64,000 nucleotides of DNA from Plantago elongata (lineage: Eukaryota > Streptophyta > Magnoliopsida > Lamiales > Plantaginaceae): assembly GCA_036897095.1 (NCBI GenBank), contig JAYMSP010000214.1, positions 1-64,000 of the forward strand, written 5' to 3'. Within the stretch, counting starts at the first letter, position 1; every line of letters begins with the position of its first letter. The translations under genes were made by a program, and so were the position numbers. The notes under the pieces were generated by a model. The model saw only the letters and a list, made by a program, of their open reading frames with translations. It made no database searches and was not told where the DNA came from. This document shows positions 23,901-36,533 of the stretch, in pieces.

Positions 23901-24777
23901 CTCTTTCAAGCAACAAAACTGATACTTACATAAGCACTGCGAGGTTGGTTTCTCTCTAGCAACCGGCAACTTCCACCCAAAAGAGCACTATTCTGCTCAT
24001 ATAGCCTAAAACCCAATTCAGCATCTGTACATCTCCTTATACTCCCAGGAACTTCAACACACAGGTCTTCCTTCAACAACCCTCTATTTATTGTAGAACC
24101 ACCACCAGTTTTCTTACCTTGCAACTGATTTATCGAATCAGCATTCAACATTTCTTCACCTAAAACTGCAGTATTCTCCGGTCTATCCACCACGTCTTCT
24201 TCATCCGACTCCTCATAGCTTCCGGATACTCCATCCGGAGCAGACCCGACACTCTCACTCTCATAATAATCGGATTCATCGTCGTTGCAATCAATAGCCA
24301 CAGGATTTACAGGCTTCAATAAACCAGAGTGAAATTTCAAAGGAGGCAGGACATGGGACGAGGTGTAACTACCGGAGCTATACGCCAAGGGCGATCTAGG
24401 AAGAGGGTACTTGTTATAGTCCAAATTCTCAGCTAAGGGTGACCTAGTTCGACAATTTTCAGCATCCGAACCCTGCAAGTAAATAGCAGCTAAATTGAAA
24501 CCCTTACAACCAAAATTCTCAAAATCCCAAATTTTGAACACCCAAATTGTTTCTAGGTTTCACGAATAGATGCAATTGAGTATTAAAGCAGCATTTTTAT
24601 GTCAAAGAAAACCCAAAGGTTAGAGCTTGAAAGGTAACAAAACTTATCATTTTCCATTTTGAAGTTGAGAAACAGAATCTATGGGAGAAGAAAGAGAAAG
24701 GGGTTTGTGGGTGATGGAAAAGTAAGTACCTTGTTGATCCATTTGATGGCACTCTCGTCTAGACCTTCAGTGAACAT
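17921..24777 (-). CDS. DUF810 / MUN-domain protein, 22 exons
   Basis: Exons on the minus strand, highest first: 24777-24730, 24472-23930, 23800-23586, 23494-23405, 23218-23084, 23000-22882, 22566-22402, 22195-22090, 21902-21797, 21710-21600, 21227-21064, 20974-20857, 20735-20511, 20370-20180, 20098-19931, 19826-19721, 19635-19498, 19296-19138, 18940-18734, 18646-18452, 18370-18299 and 18079-17921. The sum is 3540 nt, one unbroken frame of 1179 residues. It starts MFTEGLDESAIKWINK, has a Ser/acid-rich N-terminus, and carries the conserved plant DUF810 core (PALAPAVQVYTLLHDILA, MVWIQDLQL, RILDVLHCRVENRLKSWA). The family is Unc-13/MUN-like and includes PATROL1, which acts in membrane delivery; this one looks closest to Arabidopsis At4g11670. 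Exon 12 has a duplicated donor (see findings). It is head-to-head with the RCC1 gene. Confidence 0.9.
20770..20870. repeat. Tandem duplication spanning a splice donor
   Basis: Two copies of about 50 bp each run AAAACCCTTG...GTTACCTCTTGTCTTGTT on the plus strand. Each includes the donor context GACAAGAG|GTAAC of DUF810 exon 12 on the minus strand (exon ends at 20857 or 20809). Use of the distal donor adds 16 in-frame residues. Confidence 0.85.
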
Positions 24778-25904
24778 GGTTTCTTTCTTGTTGTTCACTC
24801 GCACACAGACACGTTAAGAGTGAGAAACTCGGTGAAACTGATGTAAATGTAATTGCAGTGAGTTGTGTGTGAAATTAGTGGTGGTATTGCAGACAGTAGC
24901 GGTGGAGAAAGATGACGATACAGAGAGACAAACAAACAGGAAGAAAATGGAGCATTTGATGAGTTGTTCAACACAAACACAACGGCTAGTTTCAACTTTC
25001 AGGTCATTATTTTATGTATTTTTACATTCTTTATCAGCTGCCTCTATTTATCACGGAAAACTATAATAGTCTACGCGAGATATATCATGGTCCGTCCGTC
25101 CCAATTTAGATGTGTGTATTCCGTTTTGAATCGTATCAATTTCGTTATTTTATTTTTATATTCAATAATTTTTATACTTTATAATTTAATATTTAATTAA
25201 AATAAATCGAATTAATTATATTAAAATTTGTATTCAAAATCACAACCTTTATCTTCACTACTTCAATTTCAATATGGATATATTATTTAATTTTTTGTTT
25301 GTTTGAGAATAACATACATTACTTAATTATTTGCATAAAAAATTATTTCTGACCTTATAGGACGTTCAATTTGAAACGGATGGAGTACATGCCAATTGGA
25401 GACATGTAATATGGCCAGTAAGAGTAACCGTACCAGTGCAATCGGTCGGGTCTAGTTCAATTAGGGAGTTGATTTTGTTATATTAACCCCGAATTCTATC
25501 CCGAGTAACTCTTTTTATCAATATTTCAAATAATTTAATTTTTAATAAAAATTAAATATTAAATTCTCAAATGCATCATCTATTCTAACTTAACTTTTCG
25601 TATTCCATATTGATAAGTCACAAACTCAACTTTATTGTCTTAAAATGGATAATTTATCCACTACAATGTTTTATAAGAACATTATTGACTATTTCTTCTA
25701 CCTGGTTCACTGGTCACTCAATTTACTCTCTATCCTCTTAAATTTAATATGAAATTCAAATTGACCGTTCATCCAATTTAGAATAATAACAAAACTAATA
25801 GGGGCACTCCGCAAAGCACCAAAGTTCATGAGAAAACATGCAATTTACCCTTGTTAAGCCAAATAAATAGCCCAAAACCCCTGGCACAAACTCCAAACTG
25901 CACT
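24778..25904. promoter_or_regulatory. Divergent promoter interval, DUF810 / RCC1
   Basis: This 1.1-kb stretch lies between two divergent start codons. It should contain both 5' UTRs and promoters, and holds a Stowaway-like MITE (25086-25388). No convincing TATA box could be assigned to either gene. Confidence 0.5.
25086..25388. mobile_element. Stowaway-like MITE (~300 bp)
   Basis: The left end GTCCGTCCGTCCCAATTTAG and the right end CAATTTGAAACGGATGGAGT are imperfect inverted repeats of the CTCCGTCCGTCCCA kind typical of Stowaway (Tc1/mariner) MITEs. The core is AT-rich. A TA follows the right end. Confidence 0.7.
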
Positions 25905-27879
25905 ATGCAACTATTTAGAAGCCCGTTAGCCCTCATAATAGGCCCGACCCGGCGATGGTTGTCTACAGTGATGAGCTTCGGAGACTCGGCCCAAGGCGCT
26001 CTCGGGCTCCCATCGTCCCCCATGGGCCTGGGCTCCGACGCCTACGAGCCCAGCCCGATCCCAGGCCTCCCTCCTGACGTCTCCGCCGTAGCCGCCGGTC
26101 ACTACCACTCCCTCGCCGTCACTCAAGAGGGTCACGTCTGGTCATGGGGCCGTAATTCTGAGTCTCAGCTCGGTCGCACTGCCAATTCTCCGAGGTAGTA
26201 TCTATACGATTTAACACTAGTTTATCAGCTCGATTATATTATTTAAAAAAATGCTGATTTGTTTTTATATATTTAAGCATATGAGTTAATCAATTAACTT
26301 ATATGGTACCAAGAGGAGAACAACTAGCTTATATGGTACGAGCTGGATGATTTTCTGCCTTATGCGTTGATGTGATTGTGTATTTTGGTTATTGCAATGG
26401 GAGTATAAGACTAGTGTAGTTACTTTTTTGTAAGTTGAAGAACGTTTTGGGGTTGTCATTTTGGCTGTTTGTTATTTATCATTTGGTGTAGAGAGGCGTG
26501 GAATAAGCCGGAGAAAGTGGAAGGACTGGAACAGGTTAGAGTGAGAGCTGCATCTGCATCTGGTGTCATATCAGCTGCAGTTGGAGAAGATGGTTCGTTG
26601 TGGGTATGGGGAAAGTCAAAGCGTGGACAATTAGGTCTTGGAAAAGGTATCATGGAGGCTGTTTTACCGGCTAGGGTGGAAGCACTTATTGGACAAGAGA
26701 TACTTAAGGTGCTGCTAATCTTATATCTAAGGTAGAATGTATTTTGTTTGTTTGAGATTGTTAGTGACTTAGTGGTGCTTTAGGTTTGCCGGCTCGAAGG
26801 ATTTCATATTGCTACTTGAGTAAGGAAATTGCTCTTAACATTAGTTCGTTACAATCTGGCAGGTCTCTCTTGGTTGGGGGCATGCTCTTGCATTGACAAA
26901 AGATGGTAAATTGTTTGGTTGGGGTTATTATGCTGATGGTAGGTTAGGGCAGATTGGTGAGTCTTTGGAGGCCTCTCCACTGGATTATGTTGGTGCTAAA
27001 GCTAAGTTAGTGGATAAAGATTCACGGTCTTGGATTGAAGCTGCTGAGAAGTTGGTCTCAGAAGCAACCGAGAAGGAAAAAGACATGCCGTTGATCTGGG
27101 AACCTACATTGATCGGTGAACTGCATGATGTGGAAGTTGTCGATGTAGCATGTGGGCTTGATCATTCCATGATACTATGCCGTAAGTTATTTCAGTTCAG
27201 TTTTTTGCATGTCCATTTGTTGCGTATCGGGTAGTATGAATTGCCATCCATTGTTATACTCGACTTGGACAGGAAACAAGAAAACCCCACTATTATCTAT
27301 TGGAACCTCTTTTCTTTTCAACATCCAATATCAGATCCTCTTTCTTGATTTTGCTTATGCTTTGTAATGTATACTTGATAATGTCTATTCTCAGGTGATG
27401 GTACTCTACTTAGTGGTGGGAGCAATGTTTACGGCCAATTAGGTAGAGTGAAACAAGATTTAGGATTTCACCCTGTTGACATAACAATGCAGCCTGTTAG
27501 TATAGCATCAGGGCTTGGACATTCATTTGCCATTTGCAAGAATGTGTCGGAAGGAGATGTAGAAGGCGAACTCTGTCTAACTACATGGGGCTGGAATCAA
27601 AATTCACAACTTGGGAGGGAAGGTTCTGAGAACGTTCCACTTGTTGTTGAGTCTCTTGAAGGTGAGTCACCTATTTCTGTTTCGGGTGGACGGGTGCACT
27701 CAATAGCCGTTACAAAGGATAAAGAAGTTTTGGCTTGGGGCTGTGGTAAGAATGGAAGACTTGGATTAGGGAGCTCTGCTGATGAAGTTGAGCCTATGCT
27801 AGTTGATTCTCTGGAAGGTTATGAAGTTTTGCAAGCTGTGGCTGGTTTTGACCATAATCTTGTTCTAGTCGCCGACTGA
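25905..27879 (+). CDS. RCC1-repeat family protein, probably mitochondrial
   Basis: Four exons (25905-26194, 26492-26708, 26863-27181, 27395-27879) join in phase to 436 residues. Repeats of the RCC1 beta-propeller are clear: [91 protein letters not shown] and GFDHNLVLV. The N-terminus ([20 protein letters not shown]) is basic and hydroxylated with few acids, as in mitochondrial presequences. The next residues ([17 protein letters not shown]) begin the first blade. A Met 18 codons upstream (25851) is less likely as the start. It resembles Arabidopsis At5g48330-like RCC1 proteins; that assignment is from memory. Plant members of this fold act in organellar RNA processing or signalling, and the exact function here is unknown. 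Confidence 0.87.
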
Positions 27880-28534
27880 TTAATGCTACAGCTGGGTGGA
27901 CTTCTATGCCGTCAACTTCATTTGTTAAAACAGAATTGCATTAAAGCAGCCGCCTTTTCTGTAAGTTGTTACATAATTTTGCAAGGAAATATGTTATCTG
28001 GTTGCAGCTTAATCTTGATTCAAATCCCTGAGCCTCAACTGATGAATGGCCATTGTTGCACTTTCATTTTCTGTAAAAAAGATTGCTTGTAGCCAACCTG
28101 GTCTTGCAACAACAGTAAATTCCTATATAATATGACTATAGCATTTGTAAGTGCACAAGCGATTACCGGTTACCAGTCTGTGGCCATTTTTGTGGAAGGG
28201 AAAGGCATGCACCACTTGATATTCAAATAGATATGCACGTTATTATGCCTCTACAGTAATTAATAAACTCTGTAAGTTCCTTTTTTTGCTTTATGCCAAT
28301 AGAGTGTCTAGCGATTCTGATTCCTGAGATTTAGTTTCAAGTGTAACTAGTGAGGTTCATTTCTTGTACCAATCACAATAAAAATACTGCAGCTCGACTC
28401 ATTTACTCTGGCACACCGAAGTATTAGATGTTAAACAATAACAATAAATGATTATGTAGCTCGATTCATTTACTCTGCCACTTGATGCATGATCTTCAAA
28501 GTTTGCAGGCAGAACTGATTTGATTAGCTAAGCA
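27880..28534. other. Convergent 3'-flanking interval
   Basis: This lies between the RCC1 stop (+) and the stop of the small plastid-protein gene (-). A short open frame at 27883-28092 lies in the RCC1 3' UTR and is not convincing. No repeats of note. Confidence 0.5.
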
Positions 28535-29289
28535 TCAAAAGTTTTCTGGGCTATCATCCAGTTGCTTCTCATCTTCAATCTCTACCTCTAAAATTTCCTG
28601 GCAGTAGGATAGACATAGGAGCTTACTAAGTCCATTAGCATTTAAAGTTACATAAACATAGTGAAGATTATCCGAGCCTTACAGGAATCCTCTGTTTCAA
28701 GTAATTCCCAAGCCGCGCCAGTACCAGAGCTCGCGTATGCCAAAACCGGCCACTCAGGCTTATCTTGACATAAGGTCCATCAAGGTCAACCAACTCCGCT
28801 TTCCCTATTCAACATTTTAATATTCCCCAATTAACACAGTTTCATATATTAACACGAAAACCTCTAGCAGTTGACTGAATCACCTGTTATATTAACAGAA
28901 GAGTCGAAAAGTTGCCCCAACTGCAGAGAGTGAACAACTGTAACATCAGTAACTAACTAACTAACTAAATACTCGCCAGTTCAATCCAAGTTTCAAACAC
29001 AAACATGTTGGTAAGCAAATGTAGCTGGAAGAAGGCTTGCCTCGGTTCTGGCCTCGACTAAGACCTGTTTGATGTTATCCTCTGTTAAATCGAGCGATGC
29101 TGACACCAAAACTCTGCGCGACCTGATCTTCCTTGTTCTTAAACTTGTTGTCCTCTGCCTTAGCTTAAATGCAGCATTTGATGGAGTGAAGAACAAATTT
29201 GATGGCAAATGATATGTTGGAGAAATGGCTTGTGCAATGGGCAGTAAGTTTTGGTGGGATTGAACATGGAAAACTTTCATCAATGGCAT
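28535..29289 (-). CDS. Small conserved, probably plastid protein (function unknown)
   Basis: Four exons on the minus strand (29289-29041, 28920-28884, 28804-28683, 28597-28535) give 156 residues. The first about 75 residues are Ser/Thr/Arg-rich with few acids, like a chloroplast transit peptide. The mature part starts near SASLDLTEDNIKQVLVEA and contains LVDLDGPYVKISLSGRFW, LARLGNYLKQRIPEILEVEI and an acidic end DDSPENF. This pattern occurs in a conserved plant family I know only as uncharacterised; the fold recalls the NifU C-terminal domain but without its CxxC. Intron 1 must use a GC donor (GAG|GCAAGC at 29040-29035) to keep the conserved join. A GT donor further on would add about 16 residues. 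The start could be 29289 (MPLMKV) or 29280 (MKVFHV). Confidence 0.75.
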
Positions 29290-30611
29290 CTTTAGCTTTT
29301 CTCTGTGTTTTATCTTTATCACTGTAGCCCCAATGAACTTGTTTACTCTGTTATCCAGTTCTTGATAGCTGAGTGAATGTGTGGTCCATGTGATTTGCGA
29401 GTCTGTGACATGGCCAAATTTTACACGATGAGCCTTATTATTAAGGAACCTTTTTTTTCTAATTACACTAATAATTTGTAGCTTTATTCCATTCGCAGCT
29501 ATAAATATCTGAATCTGAGTGCATGTGGAAATCAACCGACTTTAAAAGAAAGTGAGGCAGAATTTTGTGTGGTTTCAGTAGAGAAGTACCCCAACTATGT
29601 TTGGTCATTATTATTATCAAATGGAACTTACATCAAAAGAGATCAGGAACGGTTTGTAATACAGTACTCAAATCGAACATTTTGTAAAAAAAAAATTCAA
29701 TTTCAATTGAAAAATGCCACTTAAATTCTATTCCAATTAGTTCCAATTTTTTTTCCATTACCAAACCTTTTCTATTGAAAACTAACCATATAAATCATAT
29801 ACAAACTAGTCGAGGTACGACATGAATTTAAGTGTACAAACTATTTTTTTTATAGAATGTTTAAAGGTCAAAATTAAAAAAGTATACTTCATGTCAACTA
29901 TAGATATAATTTTATTAATTAATTAAGTATGGAGTTTTGTGTGATAGTTAATATAACAAACGAAGCTATATCGAAGAAAATGATAAATTAGTGCTTGTGG
30001 TTTAGTTGCCGACATGGTCTTCTGTAGAGGACAAGAATTTTCGATTGGGTTGAAAATTAGTAAAAATACGTGCATATGTAATGAGGCTGATGTTTAGGTG
30101 TTAGGTGAGTTGTGGGGATCTTATGCCAGAAGTGGAGGATTATTAAAATCCGGGAACAATATTCCGTTTTGCAAACAATATTTTTAATGCATTTTTTATT
30201 CATTATACGAGTAACATTTGCGAAACTGCAAAAATAGAACAAATATCAAAAAGTTAAAAAATGAATTAATAATGTGGTAATTAATCGATTCAATTCCGTC
30301 ATCGTGATCGTCACGGTTACTTTTGGACTGCAACTTTACTTGCATAGTAAAGTTGTGAATCCATAAAATGAAAAGTAGATGAAGCTGGAAAGTCTTCTAC
30401 CAAAATAAGCATTATTCCATTTTTACTGCATTTGGAAAACACTACTAATCATAACGAAAAAGTTATGGTGAGAATGAGATGATTACATTACATTGTGGAA
30501 TCAGAACAACTGGTGGATAAACATGCGGTAAGTAAGTTGATTGTTCGTTGTCAGTAAACTACTCGCTGCATATATGTCGGCTTCATTCTACCCACATCTG
30601 TCCGCTATTAT

Positions 30612-30622
30612 GGTATAAAACC
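30612..30622 (+). promoter_or_regulatory. TATA box candidate for NTMC2T6-type gene
   Basis: GGTATAAAACC lies about 220 bases upstream of the ATG and about 125 bases upstream of the uORF. It is the best TATA match in the interval. Confidence 0.45.
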
Positions 30623-30735
30623 AATCTTCATCATTCATTAACTGCAACCAGTAGTACTATTAAGTTAAACTACCATCCTTTTCTTACTCAACTCTCTGCA
30701 ATCTAATTCGAATCAATCAATAATTCAATTCATCA

Positions 30736-30783
30736 ATGGTTTCTCCTTGCCTCAGTTGCTGCAAGTTCAAGAGTTGGATATAA
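30736..30783 (+). other. Upstream ORF of 15 codons
   Basis: ATG at 30736 opens MVSPCLSCCKFKSWI followed by TAA, 52 bases before the main ATG. If the transcript starts at the TATA box above, this uORF lies in the leader and may damp translation. It is seen in sequence; its effect is inferred. Confidence 0.45.
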
Positions 30784-30835
30784 CATAACAGTTCTTCTTG
30801 ATATATGTAGTCACTGTTCGTAATCAAACCAAATT

Positions 30836-33800
30836 ATGGGAAGTATAACTGACGCTACTATACTTCACCATTTTTGCATTGTTATGCTTCTACTCTGGTT
30901 CCTCAACTCCTTTAACTACTCTCATCCGCTTGCTTATTTTCTCTCTCTCATTTATCTCTATCTTGTAAGTTTCCAATTCTTTCCTTCAATACTATGTCTC
31001 TCAGATTTTGTATGTCATTAATTTAATTAATGAAGTTGTGATCCTGTGTTAATAAATTTTGTAGGTACATGAAGGTTATGTGTTGAGATTGACCAAGAAA
31101 ATTCAGTTCGAGGAAAAAAGAGACTCCACTAAGAAACGGGTAACTACTTTCCTTTTCTTTTTTTACCTAATTAATTTGATTCATATTGTGATTTGTGAGT
31201 ACTCCGTGTGTATTGTGGTTGAATAGTTGTTTCTTTTAAGTTTTTCTTCTTCTTCTTCAGTTAACACTTTGTGATTGCTGTGAATAAAGTAGCTTTTTAA
31301 AAAATATTCGTGGGCATCTTTTTACATACAGTGGGTCGAACGCCAGACATTGTTTAAGTGAACTCAAGTTCGTTGCAAACTTTCATTTGACAGGTTCTTA
31401 CTGATTCTGAGACTGTGAGATGGTTGAACCATGCTATTGATAAGATGTGGCTTGTGTGCATGGAGGATATAGTTTCTCAGAAAATTCTCTTGCCTATTGT
31501 TCCTTGGTTTCTGCACAAGTATAAACCGTGGACAGTGGTATGTATAACATTTTACCTTCTTTTTGTTGATTGTCTGGTTTCTTGTTGATTGCCGACTTGC
31601 TTAGATTATGAACATATATGGGCCTTTCCTCATCCATAATGATATATAATATGTATACACTATACCTTATTTAATGAAAGAAAAGGTATGATTTGGAAAT
31701 TACGACCGGGCTGATAATGGTTGTTAGAATTTGATTTGGTGTAGAGTTTGTGGTGCCTACTTCGTTCGAAATGAGAGTTATAGTTGCCTTTATGCAGAGC
31801 GAGGTTGAGGTTCAGCATCTTTACTTGGGACGCTCCCCTCCTATATTTACTGAAATGAGAGTTCTTCAGCAAACCAATGGCGACGATCACTTGGTAAGAG
31901 CCATTGGCTATTTTGTTTATATTTTATTATCTCTTCTTGTATAGTGTCACAATTGCATATGCTGTGTTGATGTGAGTTTATGGATAACTGGGTGCAGGTC
32001 ATGGAATTGGGCATGAATTTTCGAACTGCTGAGGATATGAGTGCAGTACTTGCTGCAAAACTGACGAAAAAATTGGGTTTTATGTCAGCAAAGATGCATT
32101 TGTTAGGCATGCATGTTGAGGGGAAGGTAAGTAAGTTGCTGGTCAGGAAGCTTCCTGGCCTGCGGATGGTATTTTCTTTGTTGATGGAAAGATAGGAAGG
32201 ACCTGTGATGCTGCATTTACGATCTGGTTTTATAATTATCTTCTCATCTGCCCATGGGCCATTAGTGCCGATAATGTCCTTACTCAATATACTGGTGGAA
32301 CCGTTGAAGTATATTCAGTTGAATGAAAATCCTACTCAATCTGTGTTCCTGCCTTTTTTTATGGCTCATATGTTTTTCACAATTTCATTTATTTTTATAT
32401 TTTCTTATAACTTCAAATTCCGTCCGTCTTATAAAGGTTTATGCGAGTTGGGACAGTGATTTTCATACTTCATTAATTGAAACTACTGAGTATTACTTCT
32501 GAGTGTACTGATTGCTCACTAGAACACTATTATTTATGTTGGTTGGATATAATTAAAATTGTCATGGGAATCTTTACAGGTGTTGGTTGGAGTTAAGTTC
32601 CTCCGCAGATGGCCTTTCATTAGTCGTTTGCGTATATGTTTTTCAAGACCCCCATATTTTCAGATGACCGTGAAACCTCTATTCACTCATGGGGTGGATG
32701 TTACGGAAATTCCAGGCATAGCGGGATGGCTAGTAAGTATAGAACTGCTTCCTTGACGAGTCAGTCTGTCCTCTCAAATTGGGTCTCTCCCTTTCACTCT
32801 CACATTTGCACACACACAACTTAAAATTCTTTTCATTACATGCTCTTCCGTGGTTTAATTTGCAAGCTTCTGTATTAGGATAATCTACTGGCCCTCGTCT
32901 TTGAGCAAACTTTGGTTCAGGTGAGAAAATCTGCTTTTGTGGTTCTTTTTTCTTTAATATCTTTTACTGTTTTTACAATTTATATGCTTTCTATTTTTAA
33001 TGCATTCTGCATGGTATGTTCTTTTGTCATTTGACTCATTTCCAAATTCCACCTGCCGTTTTGATTCTTTAAAGCACTTTTCATGTTCAATTTTCATCAT
33101 AAATGCTTAATGACTGATGCCATAATTCTGCAGCCTAATATGATGGTGGTTGATGTAGTAAAGTTTGTTTCGGCTGAACCAGGTATAATTCAAAACTCTT
33201 ATGTTTCAATCTTTTGCATTATATGATTTTATCTTGTATCTGGTTCTTTGTCCTTCTCCCTGAGGCATTTGTTGAGGAATTCATTCTTTTACTTTCACTC
33301 AAGTATTTAAGTTGTCGGCGAATTTCAATACTAGAAATTTTTGTAGTAGTTGCTTATGAAGGCATCATGTGAAGTTTCTTTTCTTGAATTTTATATAGGG
33401 TATAATAATGTGAACGAGACCAATATCCGTTCATATGTAGGTATAAAAGAAAGAAAGAAAAAGAGACAACATTATTGGATTTGGTATATGATTTGTTTTT
33501 ACTTTTTAGTACATAATATGATTGTAACTATTATTACATACATAACAGAAAATTGGTTCACAGTCGATGTTAAAGATCCTGTAGCCCATGCCGTTGTGGA
33601 AGTTATTGAAGCTACTGAAATGAATCCCTCAGATCTAAATGGTTAGCCCGACTCCCCTTTCATTATAATCTGCAACATATGACTATTAACCAAGATGATT
33701 TGATCAGGATTGGCCGATCCATATGTGAAGGGACAATTGGGGCCTTCCAGGTTTAGGACAAGGATTCAAAAGAAGACTTTGGCTCCAGTGTGGCGTGAGG

Positions 33801-36141
33801 AGTTCAAGATTCCTATCTGCACATGGGAAATAGAAAATGTACTGGCCCTTGAAGTCCGTGACAAGGATCATATATTTGATGACATGATGGGGTAAGTCCT
33901 TTGTTCTCCCAGTGTCTATTCGATATGCTTCTTCCTGAAGGACATCAGTTTATTGTGTAATATGAGGTAGATTTTTTTCTTCTTCCAAACAGTATCTTGT
34001 GTAGATGCGTGCATGCGTGTTTCCACAGTTTATTTTAATTTGCCATGAACTTTGTGTGGCTAAGCTAAGCATATATTTTCTGACCCACTCCAAATGAGTT
34101 TTGCTACAAAACATTTTACTTTTTGAACTTATTAGGACTCATGCTTTATCCACCTATACCATACCTGTAGCTCCTCATGCTGCTTAGATGTTTCTCAATT
34201 CCCTTGCTTTCATATATCAATTAAGCCTGGCATACTTCGCATGTGTTTCATTTTGTTTATCACAATGTTGTATACATAGTTATTCCCACAATGTTGCTTG
34301 GTTTGGTTTTTTATGCAATCGTTGCTGGTTATTCAATTGTTGATGCAGAGACTGTTCTATAAATATCAACGAACTTAGAGATGGTGGGAGGCATGACATA
34401 TGGCTGCCTCTCCAGAACATTAAAATGGGAAGATTGCATCTCGCAGTAACTGTGATAGAAGGAAATGGAAAGGTATGTTTCAGATATCCTATTGGCTTTT
34501 GTCAAATGGGTTAACTCAAGCCCCACTTTAAAGCAGATCTAGTCTAGATGTCCCATTGACACCTTAAATCTGAAGTTGTGAATCAAAAAACTTCCGTCAC
34601 AGAGAATGTTATTAGCTTCCTGAACATGACTGGCTACCTTAAGAGATCATGAGTATATGCTAATCTTACTTACCAACAATGATGTAACTCTTCTGTAATG
34701 CAATGGAGTATGCTGAGTACCATGTCAGGGAAGTACTTCTAAGATTGAAATAACGGCATACTTTGGTATGGCACGGGACAAAATTCTGTGAGTGCTAATA
34801 TAAACTACTCTCTATCTAACTTCCCCAAAGTGGAAAAATAACCTGAGCTTTCTATCTACATGCAATACTAATTCACCTAGAAGTGGCAGATAGTGCAGTT
34901 CTTGTATGCTGGTGGTAAGTGACTTGACTGTTCTCATACAGGTCACGATTTCACAGATCTGCATAACTTGAGTTTTTAGGAGATGTGAAGATTGCCACTG
35001 TTAAATGATTTTATATGATACTGGTGTAAAAGTTGAAGTTATCGGACTGTTCTCGTACAGGTCACAATTTCACAGATCTGCATAACTTGAGTTTTTAGGA
35101 GATGTGAAGATTGCCACTGTTAAATGATTTTATATGATGCTGGTGTAAAAGTTGAAGTTATCGGACTTTTTAAATGCTCAATTCGTTGAATTACTGAAAC
35201 AGGATGCTGAACCTTCACCTGGAGAAAATGTTTCTGATAGTGATAAGTTTGTACCAATTGACGTTGAAGGCCAATTGGAGACTGGGATTTGGATTCACCA
35301 ACCAGGCGATGAAGTTCCGCAGGTATGGGAGCAAAGGAAGGGGAAGAGCAAATATTTAGATACTCATCACCTTGAGAGTGAAATTAAGTCTGAAACTGTC
35401 GATTCGGTTGGAGATTTTAAGTCCATTCCACCGATTTCTGTTCCAAATGATAGCAGTAGCACTGATGGAAGTGTGGATGCTAATAAACCACAAAAGGATA
35501 GTTCCTTTAAGAGGGGGTTAAGCAGGATCAGTTCAGTGTTTCGTAGGAGCCCGAGATCTGATGGCAAATCCGAACTTCTTCATGAGTCTGAACCATCTCC
35601 TCGGGAAAATATTAGGGCAGTAAATTTCGACGAAGTGGATGTTAAGACAATGGTAGATGATAATAGTATCTCCCCATCTCCGAAAGTTGGAGTTAAGTTT
35701 ATGGTAGATGACAATATTATCCCTTCATCTCCTAAGGATTTGAAAGAGGATGATAAAGAGTTCTCAAATGAAAGTGGGCAAGGAAGCCCACAAGGGGGTG
35801 TAAAGGGCATCTTGAAGCAAGCTGGAAAATCTGCACGTAGCTTAAAAGCATCACTTTCTCGTAAAGCTTCTAAAAAGTATACCGTGGAGGAGGAATTATC
35901 TCCAACTAGTAGTACAGAAGTGGTCTTGGAGCAGAATGTTGCTGATCATGGACGTCTACAGTCGATTGATACATCAAGTACTTTTGCTAACATTTCTTCC
36001 CAGTCTGGTGATGATACAGTTCCGTCCTCTAAAGACTTGTCTGGAAATAAAAAATTTGGGACACCGAGACGAATTTCCTTTCAGAACCCAGAAGAAGGTG
36101 GTGTGTCCTCTCCAAAACCACCAAGGCGGAGTGACAGTTGA
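30836..36141 (+). CDS. NTMC2T6: NTMC2T6-type SMP + C2 domain protein
   Basis: Twelve exons: 30836-30964, 31065-31139, 31394-31537, 31798-31893, 31998-32126, 32580-32732, 32879-32920, 33134-33182, 33549-33641, 33708-33891, 34349-34472 and 35203-36141. They give one frame of 718 residues. An N-terminal hydrophobic hairpin (residues about 8-43) precedes an SMP lipid-transfer domain (VRWLNHAIDKMW ... KFLRRWPFISRLRICF ... GIAGWLDNLLA). A single C2 domain follows at about 284-400 (DLNGLADPYVKGQLG, KTLAPVWREEFKIP). The C-terminal tail is a long Ser/Lys-rich disordered region. The architecture and order match plant C2 domain protein At1g53590 (NTMC2T6), related to extended synaptotagmins at membrane contact sites. 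Intron 11 carries a 119-bp tandem duplication. The tail has two copies of a VK(T/F)MVDDN element. Confidence 0.92.
34926..35163. repeat. 119-bp tandem duplication in intron 11
   Basis: Two adjacent copies (34926-35044 and 35045-35163) differ at about three positions and both end GTTATCGGACT. The second copy stops about 40 bases before the acceptor of the last exon. The near-identity points to a recent event. Confidence 0.9.
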
Positions 36142-36533
36142 TCTGGAATCTGTGCACTGTTGAATACCCATAAGAGAAGCTATGCTAGATTATCCTACTG
36201 AGATACTCTGCTCCAGCATTGTGTTCGCATACTCCTGCAGTTTAGAGCTCCGAAAAGTATCCTTGCGACCTTGCCTAATGTGTACATTGATAAGATTGTA
36301 AATGTACAAACAAAAGAGAGAAAGAAACTGGTTATCAGCTTGTATGTTAAATGTGGATTAAGCCAGTTGTAAATGTGTGATTTTCTACGAAAATGATTGA
36401 ATGAACAGTTTCAACTGTTATCAGCTGAGAGATTAGAATTGTTCATTGTACTCGTTTAATCATACCAATTTGATAAATAATACTGAAGTATACAGTTACA
36501 CTCATGAGTAGAGATGGAACAAGTATATGAACT
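36142..36533. other. Convergent 3'-flanking interval
   Basis: This is shared 3'-flanking DNA of the NTMC2T6-type gene (+) and the PPR gene (-). No other signal was seen. Confidence 0.5.

Larger units (their letters stand above)
29290..30835. other. Divergent intergenic interval
   Basis: This AT-rich stretch lies between the small plastid-protein gene (-) and the NTMC2T6-type gene (+). It holds a candidate core promoter (GGTATAAAACC at about 30612) and a 15-codon upstream ORF (30736-30783). No other genes or clear repeats. Confidence 0.5.
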
